DNA of 64,000 bases, taken from Leptospira terpstrae serovar Hualin str. LT 11-33 = ATCC 700639. Lineage in GTDB: Bacteria; Spirochaetota; Leptospiria; Leptospirales; Leptospiraceae. Every line of letters starts with the position of its first letter. The first letter of the stretch is position 1. The stretch is taken from NCBI RefSeq assembly GCF_000332495.1, contig NZ_AOGW02000016.1, positions 62,001 through 126,000 on the forward strand, in the 5' to 3' direction. Under the pieces are notes generated by a model, which was not told the DNA's origin, made no database searches, and was given only the letters and a program-made list of their open reading frames with translations. Positions 8,769-18,182 of this stretch are shown one piece after another. The position numbers and the translations under genes are program-made.

Positions 8769-10094
8769 TCAATCTGATTCTGGAAAACTTAGGAGAGTGT
8801 ATTCCAAAGCCAAAAAAATCTGATTTAGGGACTTTTCAGTGATGGTATAGGGAGGAGTGATATAAATTGTACGACCAAGGGGTCGTATTAAAACTCGAAA
8901 TTCTTTCATTTTTTCACGGATCTTTTTTCCCACAGGGTTCAAATATTCATCTTCGGCGATGGTTTCTTTATATTCAAATGCAAAGATTCCTCCCATCACT
9001 CTCACATTTTCAATTCGTTTCCCCAAAGATTTTTGAAATGGTTCTACTTGTTTTTGTAATAAGTTTTCGAGTTGTTTGACTTGGCTTAGTCCCTTCTCTT
9101 TTAACAATTCCACTGACGCATAACCGACGCTACACGCTAGTGGATTTCCTGTCATTGTATGAGCATGAAAAAAAGCACGATACGGATCTTTCGATAAAAA
9201 CTGTTTGTAAATAAATTCAGAGACAAGAGTGGCCCCGAGGGGCAACATTCCTCCCGTGAGTCCTTTTGCCATCACGAGGAGGTCTGGTTTTGTTTCTGCC
9301 TTTTGGTAAGCAAAGGCTTTGCCAAGTCGTCCCATTCCCGTAAAGACCTCATCAAAGATAAGAAGGGTTTGAGTTGTTGTTGCTAACTCTCTCAGTTTAA
9401 TTAAAACCTTTTTATCATAAAACAACATTCCATTGGCGCCAAATACCAGTGGTTCAATGACAATCCCTGCGTATGGCTTCTGCTTGATTTCCAATTCTAA
9501 AGCATTCAAACATTCCGTAGAACAAACATCTGGTTTTTTTCCCCAAGGGCAATTCATACAATTAGGTGCAGGAAATTCTTTGGTAGGAAATCTTAATTCA
9601 GAAAATATTCGGTTGAAGTAATTTTTTCCCGAAACATTCATAGCCCCAATGCTATCCCCATGATAGGAATTGGAAAAAACAAGAAATTCTGACCTTGGTC
9701 TGAAGTCTGGATGGTTTTGGTAGTATTGGATGGAAAGTTTTAATGCTATTTCGATCGCATTGGATCCGTTATCGGAATAAAAAACTTTGTGAAAGTCAAA
9801 GTTCGTTAATTCTAATAAAGCTTTAGATAAGGATTCTGCTGCTTCATGGATATGACCCGCAAGCATGATATGATCGAGTTTCTCAATTTGTGTTTTTAAG
9901 GCAGCAACTAACTTGGGATGGCGGTGTCCAAAAATCATTGTCCACCAACTACTGATTGCATCAATCCAGGTATTTCCTTCGGAATCGGTAACAAACTCTC
10001 CTTCGGCTTTGACAATCGGAATGAGTAATTCACCTTCCTCTTGGATGGTTAAAGGAACCCAGGTATGTGTTTGAATCGGATTATAATTCATCAT
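8769..10094 (-). CDS. bioA: Adenosylmethionine-8-amino-7-oxononanoate aminotransferase
   Basis: A 441-aa PLP class-III aminotransferase that makes diaminopelargonate from KAPA. WTMIFGHRHP near residues 51-60 holds the BioA-typical start, YHGDSIGAM is the cofactor-binding loop, IFDEVFTG (D248) binds the pyridine nitrogen, and K277 in AKGLTGG forms the Schiff base. HTMTGNPLAC is the BioA threonine motif. A cysteine-rich insert, C-x2-C-x8-C-x3-C, lies at residues 179-195. The start overlaps the end of bioD by 14 nt. Confidence 0.95.
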   Translation of the reverse strand: MMNYNPIQTHTWVPLTIQEEGELLIPIVKAEGEFVTDSEGNTWIDAISSWWTMIFGHRHPKLVAALKTQIEKLDHIMLAGHIHEAAESLSKALLELTNFDFHKVFYSDNGSNAIEIALKLSIQYYQNHPDFRPRSEFLVFSNSYHGDSIGAMNVSGKNYFNRIFSELRFPTKEFPAPNCMNCPWGKKPDVCSTECLNALELEIKQKPYAGIVIEPLVFGANGMLFYDKKVLIKLRELATTTQTLLIFDEVFTGMGRLGKAFAYQKAETKPDLLVMAKGLTGGMLPLGATLVSEFIYKQFLSKDPYRAFFHAHTMTGNPLACSVGYASVELLKEKGLSQVKQLENLLQKQVEPFQKSLGKRIENVRVMGGIFAFEYKETIAEDEYLNPVGKKIREKMKEFRVLIRPLGRTIYITPPYTITEKSLNQIFLALEYTLLSFPESD

Positions 10095-10773
10095 CGGGAT
10101 TAAGTACAGTATCGATTACATTTCGATGGGTATCAAAATGTTCGTTTGCAAAAGTAATAAACCCAGTTGGGGGTAATTTTTGTTCAGGAAAATTGGTAAC
10201 ACCTAGACAGGGAGCACCACCTAACTTCTGTATTATCTCAGCATTATCAGATTGTAATTCATTTTTCGGACCAACTAAATAGAATCCAAGTACAGGAATA
10301 AAACGTGCCGTGAGTACGTCCAAGGTGAGTAATGTATGATTGATGGTTCCAAGCTCAGTCGATCCAATCACAACCACAGGCAAATTACTTTCTTGGATCC
10401 CTTTGATTGCCAGGTAATCCTCTGTCCAAGGGACAAAAACTCCACCGGCCCCTTCAATCAAAGTATTGGTTTTTCTTTCCTTGGTAATGAGACTAAGAAG
10501 AAATTTTGGATCTAAAATTTTGCCTTCCTGTTTGGAGGCATAATGCGGACTTGCAGGAGTCAAAAATTCATAAACTGGCTTTAGAAAGTGGGAATCGGAT
10601 AAATCCACTGTTTTTTGGACTAATTCTGTATCGCTCATTCCAGAAAGTCCCGTTTGGATCGGTTTCCAGTAACGGAAGCCATAACTTTCTGCATACTTCG
10701 CCATAAATAGACAGGAAAAAAAAGTTTTCCCTATATCCGTTCCGGTTCCTGCAACGTAAAAAGCTTGGCCCAT
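10081..10773 (-). CDS. bioD: Dethiobiotin synthetase
   Basis: An ATP-dependent carboxylase of about 230 aa that closes the ureido ring to form dethiobiotin. The P-loop GTGTDIGKT is at residues 9-17, WKPIQTG is the substrate lysine motif, and EGAGGVFVP is the second phosphate-binding segment. I chose the ATG at 10773; a TTG start at 10782 would add three residues. It is first in the bioD-bioA-bioB run and is divergent from the cNMP-binding gene across about 60 nt. No bioF, bioC or bioH is nearby. Confidence 0.95.
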   Translation of the reverse strand: MGQAFYVAGTGTDIGKTFFSCLFMAKYAESYGFRYWKPIQTGLSGMSDTELVQKTVDLSDSHFLKPVYEFLTPASPHYASKQEGKILDPKFLLSLITKERKTNTLIEGAGGVFVPWTEDYLAIKGIQESNLPVVVIGSTELGTINHTLLTLDVLTARFIPVLGFYLVGPKNELQSDNAEIIQKLGGAPCLGVTNFPEQKLPPTGFITFANEHFDTHRNVIDTVLNPDDEL

Positions 10774-10832
10774 ACGGATCAAGTTTTATCAATTCTTGGC
10801 CCCGTCTATCCGATTTATATAAGAGAGGCTCT

Positions 10833-11354
10833 ATGCAACTTCCCCTTTGGAAATCCATTCTCAAACGTGACGAAAATCCGATAACGGAGATTTCACATTT
10901 TTTACGCGAAACTGCTATCTTCGAAGGTATGTCTCGCAGGACTTTACGTGAAGTCGCGAGGCTGATTCACAAACGTAAGTATTATGCTGGCGAAACCATT
11001 TTCTACCAAGGGCAAGCTGGAACCGGTGTGTATTTGATCTTACAAGGTAAGGTGGAAATTTTTTCCGAAAGAGAAGGAGTAACCTTAAAGCTCGCCGAAC
11101 TAGAGAAAGGTGCTTTTTTTGGTGAACTTGCCCTCTTCCAGGATTTTCCAAGGTCTGCAACTGCAGTTGCCCTCGTAGATTCTATTCTACTCGGTTTTTT
11201 CCAACCAGAATTAAAAACTCTTTTAGAAACGAAACCAAGAGTTGGAAACGATCTTCTCCTCAGTTTTGCATCAATCATTGCAGATAGACTTCGCAAAACA
11301 AACGATACATTAGAAGCGGCTTACTTCAAAAGTAAAAAAAATAAAACCAAATGA
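10833..11354 (+). CDS. Cyclic nucleotide-binding domain protein
   Basis: A 173-aa protein that is nearly all one cNMP-binding beta roll. The phosphate-binding cassette is FFGELALFQDFPRSATA, with G97-E98-L99 and R107, so ligand binding is likely intact. After the roll there are only about 45 residues of helix and no helix-turn-helix, so it is not a Crp-type DNA-binding factor. The ATG follows a clear GAGAGG ribosome site. It overlaps the AI-2E permease gene by 4 nt (ATGA), suggesting a functional link with that membrane protein. Confidence 0.9.
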   Translation: MQLPLWKSILKRDENPITEISHFLRETAIFEGMSRRTLREVARLIHKRKYYAGETIFYQGQAGTGVYLILQGKVEIFSEREGVTLKLAELEKGAFFGELALFQDFPRSATAVALVDSILLGFFQPELKTLLETKPRVGNDLLLSFASIIADRLRKTNDTLEAAYFKSKKNKTK

Positions 11355-12409
11355 ATTTAAAAGAATTCAATCTATCATCTCTTATCTTAAGAAGTGCTTT
11401 TTTTGGTCTCATCGCACTAACTGTTTTGATTGGAGTTGTGGGAGTCAAATTTTTGGCCATCCCGCTACTTATTTCAGGAATCCATTTTTATATCTTCCAT
11501 GGGATTGTGGATTATTTTGAATCAAGAGGAATTCATAGAGCCATTACAATCATTTTCATTTTTACAATTCTGATTGCTGGTGCTTATTGGTTTTTAGCTT
11601 TTTATTTACCCAACCTTTTCGAAAAAGCTCAGCCAATTGTTTCAGAATGGTCTATGAAGATGGATGATCCCAACTTTCAGTTGTTAGATTTCAATAAACT
11701 TCCCGTTGTTTCTCAAAATCCAGAGTTATGGAAAAAAATCATTCATCCAGAAGAAGTCGCAAAAATGGCCACAACCAATTTGGAGGAATTTCTGCGAAGT
11801 CTCGTTGTAATGATCCCAACATTTATTAGTTGGATGATTATCATTCCAATCATCAGTTTCTTTTTGTTATTAGATGCAAATTTAATTTATAAAACAGTAA
11901 TCAGTTTTATTCCCAACAGATTTTTTGAAATGTTTCTGATGGTTTTTTATAGAATGAACCAACAGATAACAAGTTACTTAAAAAGTTTAGTGATTCAATG
12001 CGGGATTATGGCAATTGTTGCTTCCATTGGTTTTTATATCGTGGGAGTTAAATTTTTTATTCTTTTTGGAGTGTTTTTAGGAGTAGCCAATTCTATCCCT
12101 TATCTTGGCCCATTAGTAGGAGCCATTCCACCAATTCTATTTTCTATCCTCTTTCCCGAGATGTCACCGTCTATTGGTTCCATCGCCTCTGTCGTCGTTG
12201 TTGCTCAATTAGTGGATAATGCCATAGTGCAACCAGTGGTGATCGCTAACGCAGTTTCTCTCCATCCTTTGGCAATTTTAATTGGGATTGCTGTGGGAGG
12301 AAATTTCTTTGGTATTTTTGGGATGTTATTAGCCATTCCAGTATTATCTATTCTCAAAGTAACGATTGGAATTTTATACCACGCACTAAAAGAACACCAA
12401 ATCATTTAA
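11351..12409 (+). CDS. AI-2E family (PerM-like) transporter
   Basis: A 352-aa polytopic membrane protein with the family shape: two or three N-terminal helices, a soluble segment (about residues 95-140), then a helical bundle ending in tandem glycine-rich helices. The family signatures GVFLGVANSIPYLGPLVGAIPP and QLVDNAIVQPVVIANAVSLHP are both present. Members export small molecules or act in osmotic/quorum functions; the substrate here is unknown. Its start codon overlaps the stop of the cNMP-binding gene, so it is probably coexpressed. Confidence 0.9.
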   Translation: MNLKEFNLSSLILRSAFFGLIALTVLIGVVGVKFLAIPLLISGIHFYIFHGIVDYFESRGIHRAITIIFIFTILIAGAYWFLAFYLPNLFEKAQPIVSEWSMKMDDPNFQLLDFNKLPVVSQNPELWKKIIHPEEVAKMATTNLEEFLRSLVVMIPTFISWMIIIPIISFFLLLDANLIYKTVISFIPNRFFEMFLMVFYRMNQQITSYLKSLVIQCGIMAIVASIGFYIVGVKFFILFGVFLGVANSIPYLGPLVGAIPPILFSILFPEMSPSIGSIASVVVVAQLVDNAIVQPVVIANAVSLHPLAILIGIAVGGNFFGIFGMLLAIPVLSILKVTIGILYHALKEHQII

Positions 12410-12446
12410 TCGAATTTGAAGATGAAAGATTTGAGTGTTTTTTAGT

Positions 12447-13361
12447 TTATTCTTCTCGTTTGTTCCACTTACCCATTTCTGAAAATACAATTCCGAAAAG
12501 GGTAAGTCCGGAGCCAACGGCTCCTACCATTTCCAATCTCTCACCTAATACTAAATAAGCGAGAAAGAAAGAAAAAACAGGCTCCAAACTATAGAGTAGT
12601 CCCGCTCTTGCCGGTGGAACAGCTTTTTGGTATCTAGCTTGAATCTGAGTTGTGAATATCGTAGCAAAGATAGAAGTATATAAAATTCCGATCCAAAACT
12701 TCAAATCAAACTGAATGGAAATTTGTTGGTTTAAAAAAATAGATTCAACAGGAAATAAGGTAGTAGATACAATCGCAATCAGCAAAATCTCAAAAGAAAC
12801 GAGAATCTGTGTAGGAATTTTTTTACTAAAAATATCAATAAGGATGATGTAAATAGCAAAGAAAAAAGCGCCTATCAATGTCAGTCCATCACCATAACCA
12901 AATCCAACTGTCTTAGTGATCTCTTCGTAAGACTTTCCATTTTGTGAAATCAAAAACAAACCAATCACTACAATCAAAACAGCAACCCAAGTGCGAAGTG
13001 ATGGTAACTTTCGTTCGATAACTATTTGTAACAAAGGTACAAATATTACATAAGCACCGGTCATAAACCCCGACTGTGTCGCAGTGGTATACACAAGACC
13101 TATGGTTTGGAAAGCATATCCCAAAAGAGCAGAACATGCCACAAAGAAGGCTGGAAGAATGTAATCCCACCTTCGGTTTTCTTTTGAAAACAAAGTCTTA
13201 CGGTAGAGGAGTAAGGTAATGATTCCAGCTAACCAAAATCGGACCGCTAAAAATAAGAAGGGAGGCACCGAATCGAGTGCAAGTTTGATGACCACAAAGG
13301 TTCCACCCCAAAGAATGGCCGCAATCACCAAAAAGAGTTCCGGAGTGAAGATCCTGGACAT
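12447..13361 (-). CDS. EamA/DMT-superfamily transporter (drug/metabolite exporter)
   Basis: A protein of about 304 aa with ten predicted membrane helices in two EamA repeats; the first begins ELFLVIAAILWGGTFVVIKLA, the second near GYGDGLTLIGAFFFAIYII. PPARAGLLYSLEPVFSFFLAYLVLGE is the typical C-terminal repeat. The frame stays open upstream, but the ATG at 13361 fits the family and clears the divergent methyltransferase gene at 13405. Substrate unknown. A second EamA gene lies at 15252. Confidence 0.88.
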   Translation of the reverse strand: MSRIFTPELFLVIAAILWGGTFVVIKLALDSVPPFLFLAVRFWLAGIITLLLYRKTLFSKENRRWDYILPAFFVACSALLGYAFQTIGLVYTTATQSGFMTGAYVIFVPLLQIVIERKLPSLRTWVAVLIVVIGLFLISQNGKSYEEITKTVGFGYGDGLTLIGAFFFAIYIILIDIFSKKIPTQILVSFEILLIAIVSTTLFPVESIFLNQQISIQFDLKFWIGILYTSIFATIFTTQIQARYQKAVPPARAGLLYSLEPVFSFFLAYLVLGERLEMVGAVGSGLTLFGIVFSEMGKWNKREE

Positions 13362-13404
13362 ATGTGCCAATCTCAAAGGAAGAAAGGTCCAGAGCAAGGA
13401 AAAG

Positions 13405-14616
13405 ATGAATAGGAAATTTAGAATCCGAAAACCACAGACCGGAACCACTCTCAGTTGGGAGATTTATTTTCCACCTGGTACAGCCACACAAGTGGGCGAA
13501 AGAATCAAAGAAATTTTGAGTTCGGTACCATTGCCAAACCAACCAGAACCAAGCGTTCGTATCTTTTCGGAAAAAATCAAATTAGAAAATACAAACTCTC
13601 ACCAAATCACCTATCTTTTGTTTCATGGTCTCTTCTTGCGGGACATACGTTTGGTCATTGCAAGGACAAAGGATTGGGACAGTTCTGCCGAAGTAAGAGA
13701 AGAAGAATGGGACAGGATTTTAACAGAGGCTGTTTCCATTGCAAAACCCTTATTCAATGATCCTGAAGTAAAATTTTATGAAATTAAAGAGAACCTTCAT
13801 ATCAGTTACTTTGAAGATGAAATTACTGTTTCTCTTTCAATTCTTGGAGAGCCAGGTTACAAACGCGGGATTAAAGCAAACTTCCCTACCAGTGCTCCTG
13901 TTCCAGAAGACCTTAGCCAAATTCTTATCCAACAATGTTTTGAAATTTTTTTAGTTCCCAAAGAATCTGTATCTGCCTTATACATTCCCTTTGCCGGCAC
14001 CTTGACATTTGCCACAGAATGGGCGTTACAATCCGAAAAAATCCCACTCCTATCTTTACCAAGAGAGTTTCTATTCAAACGAATGGTTTTGTTTCCCGAT
14101 AAATCATTGGATCACTACAACAAGAAACTAAAACTTTCTTTGCCTTCCACTTCTTATTCCACTCCCATAGTCATCCAAGACACTGACCCCGCGTTAGAAA
14201 ATTATTGGTTAGAGGAGTTCAAACGTTGGAGAAAAATAATACAAATAACCAATTGGGATCATAGCATTTCAGATTTTTTTAGAACTTTTCCTGTTTTGCC
14301 AGAAGCCGAAGAAGAAACTTCCCACTATTTTCTTCCACTAAACCCTCCCTATGGACTACGAAAAAATGAAAGAACTGAGTCAGAAGAAAAACTATATCAA
14401 AAAATTGGAAAACGATTAGAAGAACTTTTAAAACTCACCAAAAATAGTCCAAAGCTCATTGGATTTGTTCTTTGTCCTACTGAGGAAAAATGGAGTGATT
14501 GTATGCGAGAGTTAAGAAACTTTTCAAAAAAAACAATCCATGTCACTCATGGCGGAATCGACTTACGAGTATTATACTTTCATTCGGAGGGGAGAGTTGA
14601 AAGACGTACAAATTGA
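13405..14616 (+). CDS. RlmL/RlmK-like SAM-dependent RNA methyltransferase (divergent)
   Basis: About 403 aa from an ATG preceded by AAGGAAAA; the open frame runs further upstream, but that part is antisense to the EamA gene. The organisation follows the THUMP-plus-UPF0020 methyltransferases: GYKRGIK at 151-157 corresponds to the linker GYRRRG-like segment, PFAGTL at 195-200 replaces the usual DPMCGSGT SAM loop, and NPPYGLR at 313-319 is the catalytic (N/D)PPY motif. Such enzymes modify the exocyclic amine of guanine in rRNA or tRNA. The weakened SAM loop makes activity uncertain. It overlaps ung. Confidence 0.68.
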   Translation: MNRKFRIRKPQTGTTLSWEIYFPPGTATQVGERIKEILSSVPLPNQPEPSVRIFSEKIKLENTNSHQITYLLFHGLFLRDIRLVIARTKDWDSSAEVREEEWDRILTEAVSIAKPLFNDPEVKFYEIKENLHISYFEDEITVSLSILGEPGYKRGIKANFPTSAPVPEDLSQILIQQCFEIFLVPKESVSALYIPFAGTLTFATEWALQSEKIPLLSLPREFLFKRMVLFPDKSLDHYNKKLKLSLPSTSYSTPIVIQDTDPALENYWLEEFKRWRKIIQITNWDHSISDFFRTFPVLPEAEEETSHYFLPLNPPYGLRKNERTESEEKLYQKIGKRLEELLKLTKNSPKLIGFVLCPTEEKWSDCMRELRNFSKKTIHVTHGGIDLRVLYFHSEGRVERRTN

Positions 14617-15262
14617 ACCTGGATGGAAAGAAGTCCTACAATCGGAATTTGAAAAACCTTATTTTGCTAAATTACGAGAATGGGTAAAGGAAGAATACAA
14701 ATCCAAAATCATTTACCCTCCCGCAAAATTAATCTTCAATGCCTTTGACTCTTGCCCTTTTGACAATGTAAAAGTAGTCATCCTCGGACAAGACCCTTAC
14801 CATGGACCAGGACAAGCCCATGGCCTTTGTTTTTCTGTAAACGATGGAGTTCCGTTTCCCCCTTCACTACAAAATATCTTCAAAGAAATTGCCGATGATC
14901 TGCAAAAACCCATTCCAAAGTCGGGAAACTTAACCCATTTAGCAAACCAAGGAGTACTCCTTTTGAATGCGACTCTCACTGTTCAAAAGGACAAAGCAGG
15001 ATCTCATCAAAACAAAGGTTGGGAAGAGTTTACCGATGCTGCTATTCGAATATTAGCAGAAAAAAAAACAAACATCGTATTTTTATTATGGGGATCCTTT
15101 GCCGGGAAAAAAGAAACACTAATTCCACCAAACAAACATTTGGTTTTAAAATCAGCACATCCATCCCCTCTTTCCGCTTACCGAGGATTTTTAGGAAACA
15201 AACATTTTTCAAAAACTAACGAATACTTAATTTCACAAGGAAAAGAACCCATTGACTGGTAA
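14597..15262 (+). CDS. ung: Uracil-DNA glycosylase, family 1
   Basis: Removes uracil from DNA to start base excision repair. I chose the TTG at 14597 (221 aa), which has GGAGGGG seven bases upstream and gives normal UNG length; the longer frame from 14540 only adds residues read antiphase through the previous gene. The catalytic motif is [13 protein letters not shown] with D66, followed by the minor-groove loop [11 protein letters not shown]. The intercalation context [10 protein letters not shown] is also intact. The 5' end overlaps the methyltransferase gene by 20 nt and the 3' end overlaps the EamA gene. Confidence 0.95.
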   Translation: MKDVQIEPGWKEVLQSEFEKPYFAKLREWVKEEYKSKIIYPPAKLIFNAFDSCPFDNVKVVILGQDPYHGPGQAHGLCFSVNDGVPFPPSLQNIFKEIADDLQKPIPKSGNLTHLANQGVLLLNATLTVQKDKAGSHQNKGWEEFTDAAIRILAEKKTNIVFLLWGSFAGKKETLIPPNKHLVLKSAHPSPLSAYRGFLGNKHFSKTNEYLISQGKEPIDW

Positions 15263-16139
15263 CGAAAAAAAAGGGTATTTCTTTGTATTTTTGACAGGAG
15301 TATTTTTTGCTCTTGAAGTCATTGGATTTAAAGAAATTTTTCGAAACTACAATATAGAGCCAGAGATTGCTGCGCTCTTTGGAGTTGGATTTGCTTTTAT
15401 CATTGTCACTCCCTACTTTCTAACCTCTAAAAGAAGAAGATCCAAGGTAATCATCACTGTCAGGCGAGATGGAATTGTTCTTACGTTGGGAACCATCTCC
15501 AATGCCTTTGGAATTGTTTTGTATTACTACGCTCTAAAACAAACTGATTTAGGACCAGCAGCGATCCTTATCAAAACTACTGTATTATATAATGTAATGC
15601 TCGGAGTTTTATTCCTTGGAGAAAGACTAAAGCAAATAGAAATTTTTGGTATCGCTATTGCGATTCTCGGAATTTATATGATCTCCACATTAGAAGGACA
15701 AATCAAAATTATATCTGCCTTTTGTATTTTACTCAGTGCCTTTCTATTTGCGATTCAAAGTTATATGATTAAAAAATATGTTCCCGAAATTTTAGGTCTA
15801 GAATATGCATACTTACGTCTTTTACTATTAAGTGTATTTTTCTTTCTTTATTCATTGTGGATCGGAAGTTTTCAAATTCCAGATATTTCTATCATTGTGA
15901 TCCTTGGGTTATTTTCATTACTTGGATATTTTTTAGGAAGAGCATTCTACTTTGAAGCGCATAATTATCTGCCCATTAGTAAACTGAATGCAACACTTCT
16001 GATCGAACCTATATTTTTAATGTTTGTGGGAATTCTTTTTATGAAGGAACCTATTGACAGTCAAAAACTTGCTGGTGCAGGAATCATTCTCACTGGACTA
16101 TATCTAATTGTATTTCACAGACAAAAGGCAAAACCATGA
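15252..16139 (+). CDS. EamA/DMT-superfamily transporter
   Basis: A 295-aa membrane protein with about ten helices in two EamA repeats. [17 protein letters not shown] and [16 protein letters not shown] are the paired helix-4/helix-9 signatures. It begins at a TTG inside the last codons of ung, with AAGGAA upstream, and overlaps the next gene by 4 nt. It is clearly translated with its neighbours. It is not a close copy of the EamA protein at 12447. Substrate unknown. Confidence 0.87.
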   Translation: MTGNEKKGYFFVFLTGVFFALEVIGFKEIFRNYNIEPEIAALFGVGFAFIIVTPYFLTSKRRRSKVIITVRRDGIVLTLGTISNAFGIVLYYYALKQTDLGPAAILIKTTVLYNVMLGVLFLGERLKQIEIFGIAIAILGIYMISTLEGQIKIISAFCILLSAFLFAIQSYMIKKYVPEILGLEYAYLRLLLLSVFFFLYSLWIGSFQIPDISIIVILGLFSLLGYFLGRAFYFEAHNYLPISKLNATLLIEPIFLMFVGILFMKEPIDSQKLAGAGIILTGLYLIVFHRQKAKP

Positions 16140-16432
16140 GAGAACTTCCAAAAATCCTCACTGATTTAGAAATCCAAAATTTACTTCAAACGGAAGATGA
16201 TTGGAAACTAGAAACCAACGAAGGAATTTCTTTTTTTACTTTTTACAAAGAATTTAAAAACTTTAATGAGGCTTTTGTTTTCATCACAAAACTAGCATTA
16301 GTTTCAGAAAAATTAGACCACCACGCAGAAATTTGGAATGAATACAACAAGGTTCGTCTGAAACTGTTCACCCATGAAACAAACTCCCTTACAACAAAAG
16401 ATAAAGATTGGATCACCCAAGTAATGGTATAA
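16136..16432 (+). CDS. Pterin-4a-carbinolamine dehydratase
   Basis: A 98-aa protein of full PCD length. The family signature is KLDHHAEIWNEYNKVRLKL, with the tandem histidines and the third histidine in LFTHETNSLTTKD. PCD dehydrates the carbinolamine made by aromatic amino acid hydroxylases, and in some bacteria it supports molybdopterin or folate metabolism. No phhA-type hydroxylase gene is nearby, so the partner is unclear. Its ATG overlaps the stop of the transporter gene and a strong terminator follows directly. Confidence 0.92.
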   Translation: MRELPKILTDLEIQNLLQTEDDWKLETNEGISFFTFYKEFKNFNEAFVFITKLALVSEKLDHHAEIWNEYNKVRLKLFTHETNSLTTKDKDWITQVMV

Positions 16433-16433
16433 A

Positions 16434-16466
16434 AAAAGCCGGGGTTGGAATCCAACACCGGCTTTT
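16434..16466. terminator. Bidirectional rho-independent terminator
   Basis: AAAAGCCGG and CCGGCTTTT, extended inward by GTTGGA/TCCAAC, form a stem of about 15 bp with one mismatch and a tiny loop. A-run on the left and T-run on the right make it work for both the PCD gene (plus) and ompL1 (minus), whose stop lies 22 nt away. Confidence 0.9.
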
Positions 16467-16487
16467 GACTTATCAGTAAAGAACTGA

Positions 16488-17390
16488 TTAAATCTCGATT
16501 TTGTAACCTACGCGGTAAGTTTGTCCACCGATAACCACTGGGTAAGCAACCCAAGGAGCAAGAGCAGAAGCTCCACCGATAGATTGAACTCCACCCACTC
16601 CCATTCCTGCGGAAAGGATAGTTTCGAGTTCAAAGAAAAGGTGACCTTTGTCAGTGATTTTTGTTTGCGCACCCACTAACCAGTTTAAGCCGATTCCGCT
16701 TGCGCCGAAACGAACGTTTTCTTTATGAATTCCTGGGTTTGGAGCATCACTAAGTAAAGATCCTCCTGGTCCAAGAAGTCCCGGAGCAAAAGTTTGAAGT
16801 CCTGGGTTGTTGATAGTTCCAGAAACTCCCCACCATCCTTGGAAGTAGTTCACACCAGCACCAACGTAAACAGCAGTGTCGTTAGCAGCGTTGTAAAGTT
16901 TGATACCTAGGTAAGTTGGAACAGTCCAAGCAGTGTAATGCCACTCTTGGTCTAACCATTTGTAACCCATAACTGTAGAAGAAGTATCACCACCAGCGAT
17001 TTTGGTAGTGTAGTTTACGTTGATTCTCCAAAAAAGGCTATTGATTCCAAAGATCCCTTCTTTTTCATAACCTACGTTAACGTTACCACCCACCATTGCG
17101 CCATTAGTTTTTGCTCCAACAGCACCACCAGTAGTTCTCTTTAAGCTGATCAGAGTGTTTTCTGAATAAATTGCTTTTTGAAGGGAACCAGTAGGTTGAC
17201 CTGTAGAGGATAACTGTGGGTTTCTTGAATCGAGACCATCTTTTGTAATGGTTCCACCGAGTTGAGCAAGGTCAAATTGTGCTCCAAGACCGATCATAAA
17301 ATAAGAACGAGGACCAGATTGTGCGCTTAAGCTACCAGCTAAGCACAAAAGTAAGAACCCCATCATTCCAAAACGTAGAGATTTCAGCAT
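16488..17390 (-). CDS. ompL1: OmpL1-like outer membrane porin
   Basis: A protein of about 300 aa from the ATG at 17390, which follows AAGGAG. The signal peptide is MLKSLRFGMMGFLLLCLAG with cleavage after SLSA. The mature start matches my memory of leptospiral OmpL1: QFDLAQLGGTITKDGLD, then RTTGGAVGAKTNGAMVGGN, GVNYFQGWWGVSG and the terminal GGQTYRVGYKIEI strand. OmpL1 is a beta-barrel porin found in leptospires. The gene is monocistronic, with its own terminator downstream and a 154-nt leader toward the divergent gene. Confidence 0.87.
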   Translation of the reverse strand: MLKSLRFGMMGFLLLCLAGSLSAQSGPRSYFMIGLGAQFDLAQLGGTITKDGLDSRNPQLSSTGQPTGSLQKAIYSENTLISLKRTTGGAVGAKTNGAMVGGNVNVGYEKEGIFGINSLFWRINVNYTTKIAGGDTSSTVMGYKWLDQEWHYTAWTVPTYLGIKLYNAANDTAVYVGAGVNYFQGWWGVSGTINNPGLQTFAPGLLGPGGSLLSDAPNPGIHKENVRFGASGIGLNWLVGAQTKITDKGHLFFELETILSAGMGVGGVQSIGGASALAPWVAYPVVIGGQTYRVGYKIEI

Positions 17391-17566
17391 GCGATGATTA
17401 CTCCTTAGTGAGTTTTTCCTGAATTTTTTTTCGTACCTGTGGACAAACGAATGCAAGTGAGCAGTCGTTCATACCGACAATTGCAATGAAACTAGTCGTT
17501 CTTCTAGGATTTGTCAAATAAAATTGTTAAATCTAAACGAAAATTGTGTTAAATGTGGTAATTCCA

Positions 17567-18136
17567 ATGAGTCTAATGCCGTCTAAACAACTTTTCCTTA
17601 TTTGCAGATTGTTTTTACTATTTGTTCTGTTTTCAAGCGATCAGTTTGCGCGGGAGCGAAAGGTCATTCGTTTTTCAGGCGAATTGATGCATTGGGATGC
17701 AGTCGGGCCCGAACCTCAGTTTCGTTTCCTCGATAGCACAAGCCTCCGAGAAAAAACCATCTATTGTGATGCTGAAACCATGCGTTTGGTCCTTGGAAAC
17801 CAGTCTTTTGAAAAACACCATATTGAAGGAAAAGCCACCCAACTGAATCCCACCTCCGATATTTGGCTTTGTGTAGGACGCCCCCATATTTTCCAAAAGT
17901 ACCAGGTTTCGGTAAGTTCCCCTGCATCCCAGTCCAAACGGATCCAAGGCCAAGTGATTGAATCCGATGGTGAAACGGGTCAAATTGTTTACCTAGTCCG
18001 TGGAAAACGTTCCTATTTGACCATTGAGCCTGCTTTGGCAAAGGAAATGGCGGAAGCCCTCTCTAAAATGCAAACGGTAGAAATCAATGGAGAATACCGC
18101 TATGACAGGATAAAACGTTATTACACAAAAGATTGA
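17567..18136 (+). CDS. Hypothetical exported protein
   Basis: About 189 aa. An N-terminal signal-like segment ([16 protein letters not shown]) is followed by a soluble domain of beta character. The C-terminal part, [20 protein letters not shown] then [15 protein letters not shown], resembles a small OB- or SH3-like barrel, but I do not recognise a family. An in-frame GTG at 17546 is the alternative start. It sits between divergent ompL1 and carA, with only 46 nt to the carA start. Confidence 0.7.
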   Translation: MSLMPSKQLFLICRLFLLFVLFSSDQFARERKVIRFSGELMHWDAVGPEPQFRFLDSTSLREKTIYCDAETMRLVLGNQSFEKHHIEGKATQLNPTSDIWLCVGRPHIFQKYQVSVSSPASQSKRIQGQVIESDGETGQIVYLVRGKRSYLTIEPALAKEMAEALSKMQTVEINGEYRYDRIKRYYTKD

Positions 18137-18182
18137 TGAATTTTTGTTCGTCATTAGGGCCCGATTCTTTGGAATGGATTTG

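Noticed and set aside
8533..8772. Minus-strand frame covering the bioA-bioB gap
   Set aside because: It is out of frame with bioB over most of its length; the bioB N-terminus is family-typical in the other frame.
13219..13404. N-terminal extension of the methyltransferase frame
   Set aside because: It is antisense to the EamA transporter's conserved first helices; the ATG at 13405 has a good ribosome site.
17463..17501. Two AGTCGTTC direct repeats before ompL1
   Set aside because: Only 8 bp each and no matching copies elsewhere in the window; too weak to call an operator.
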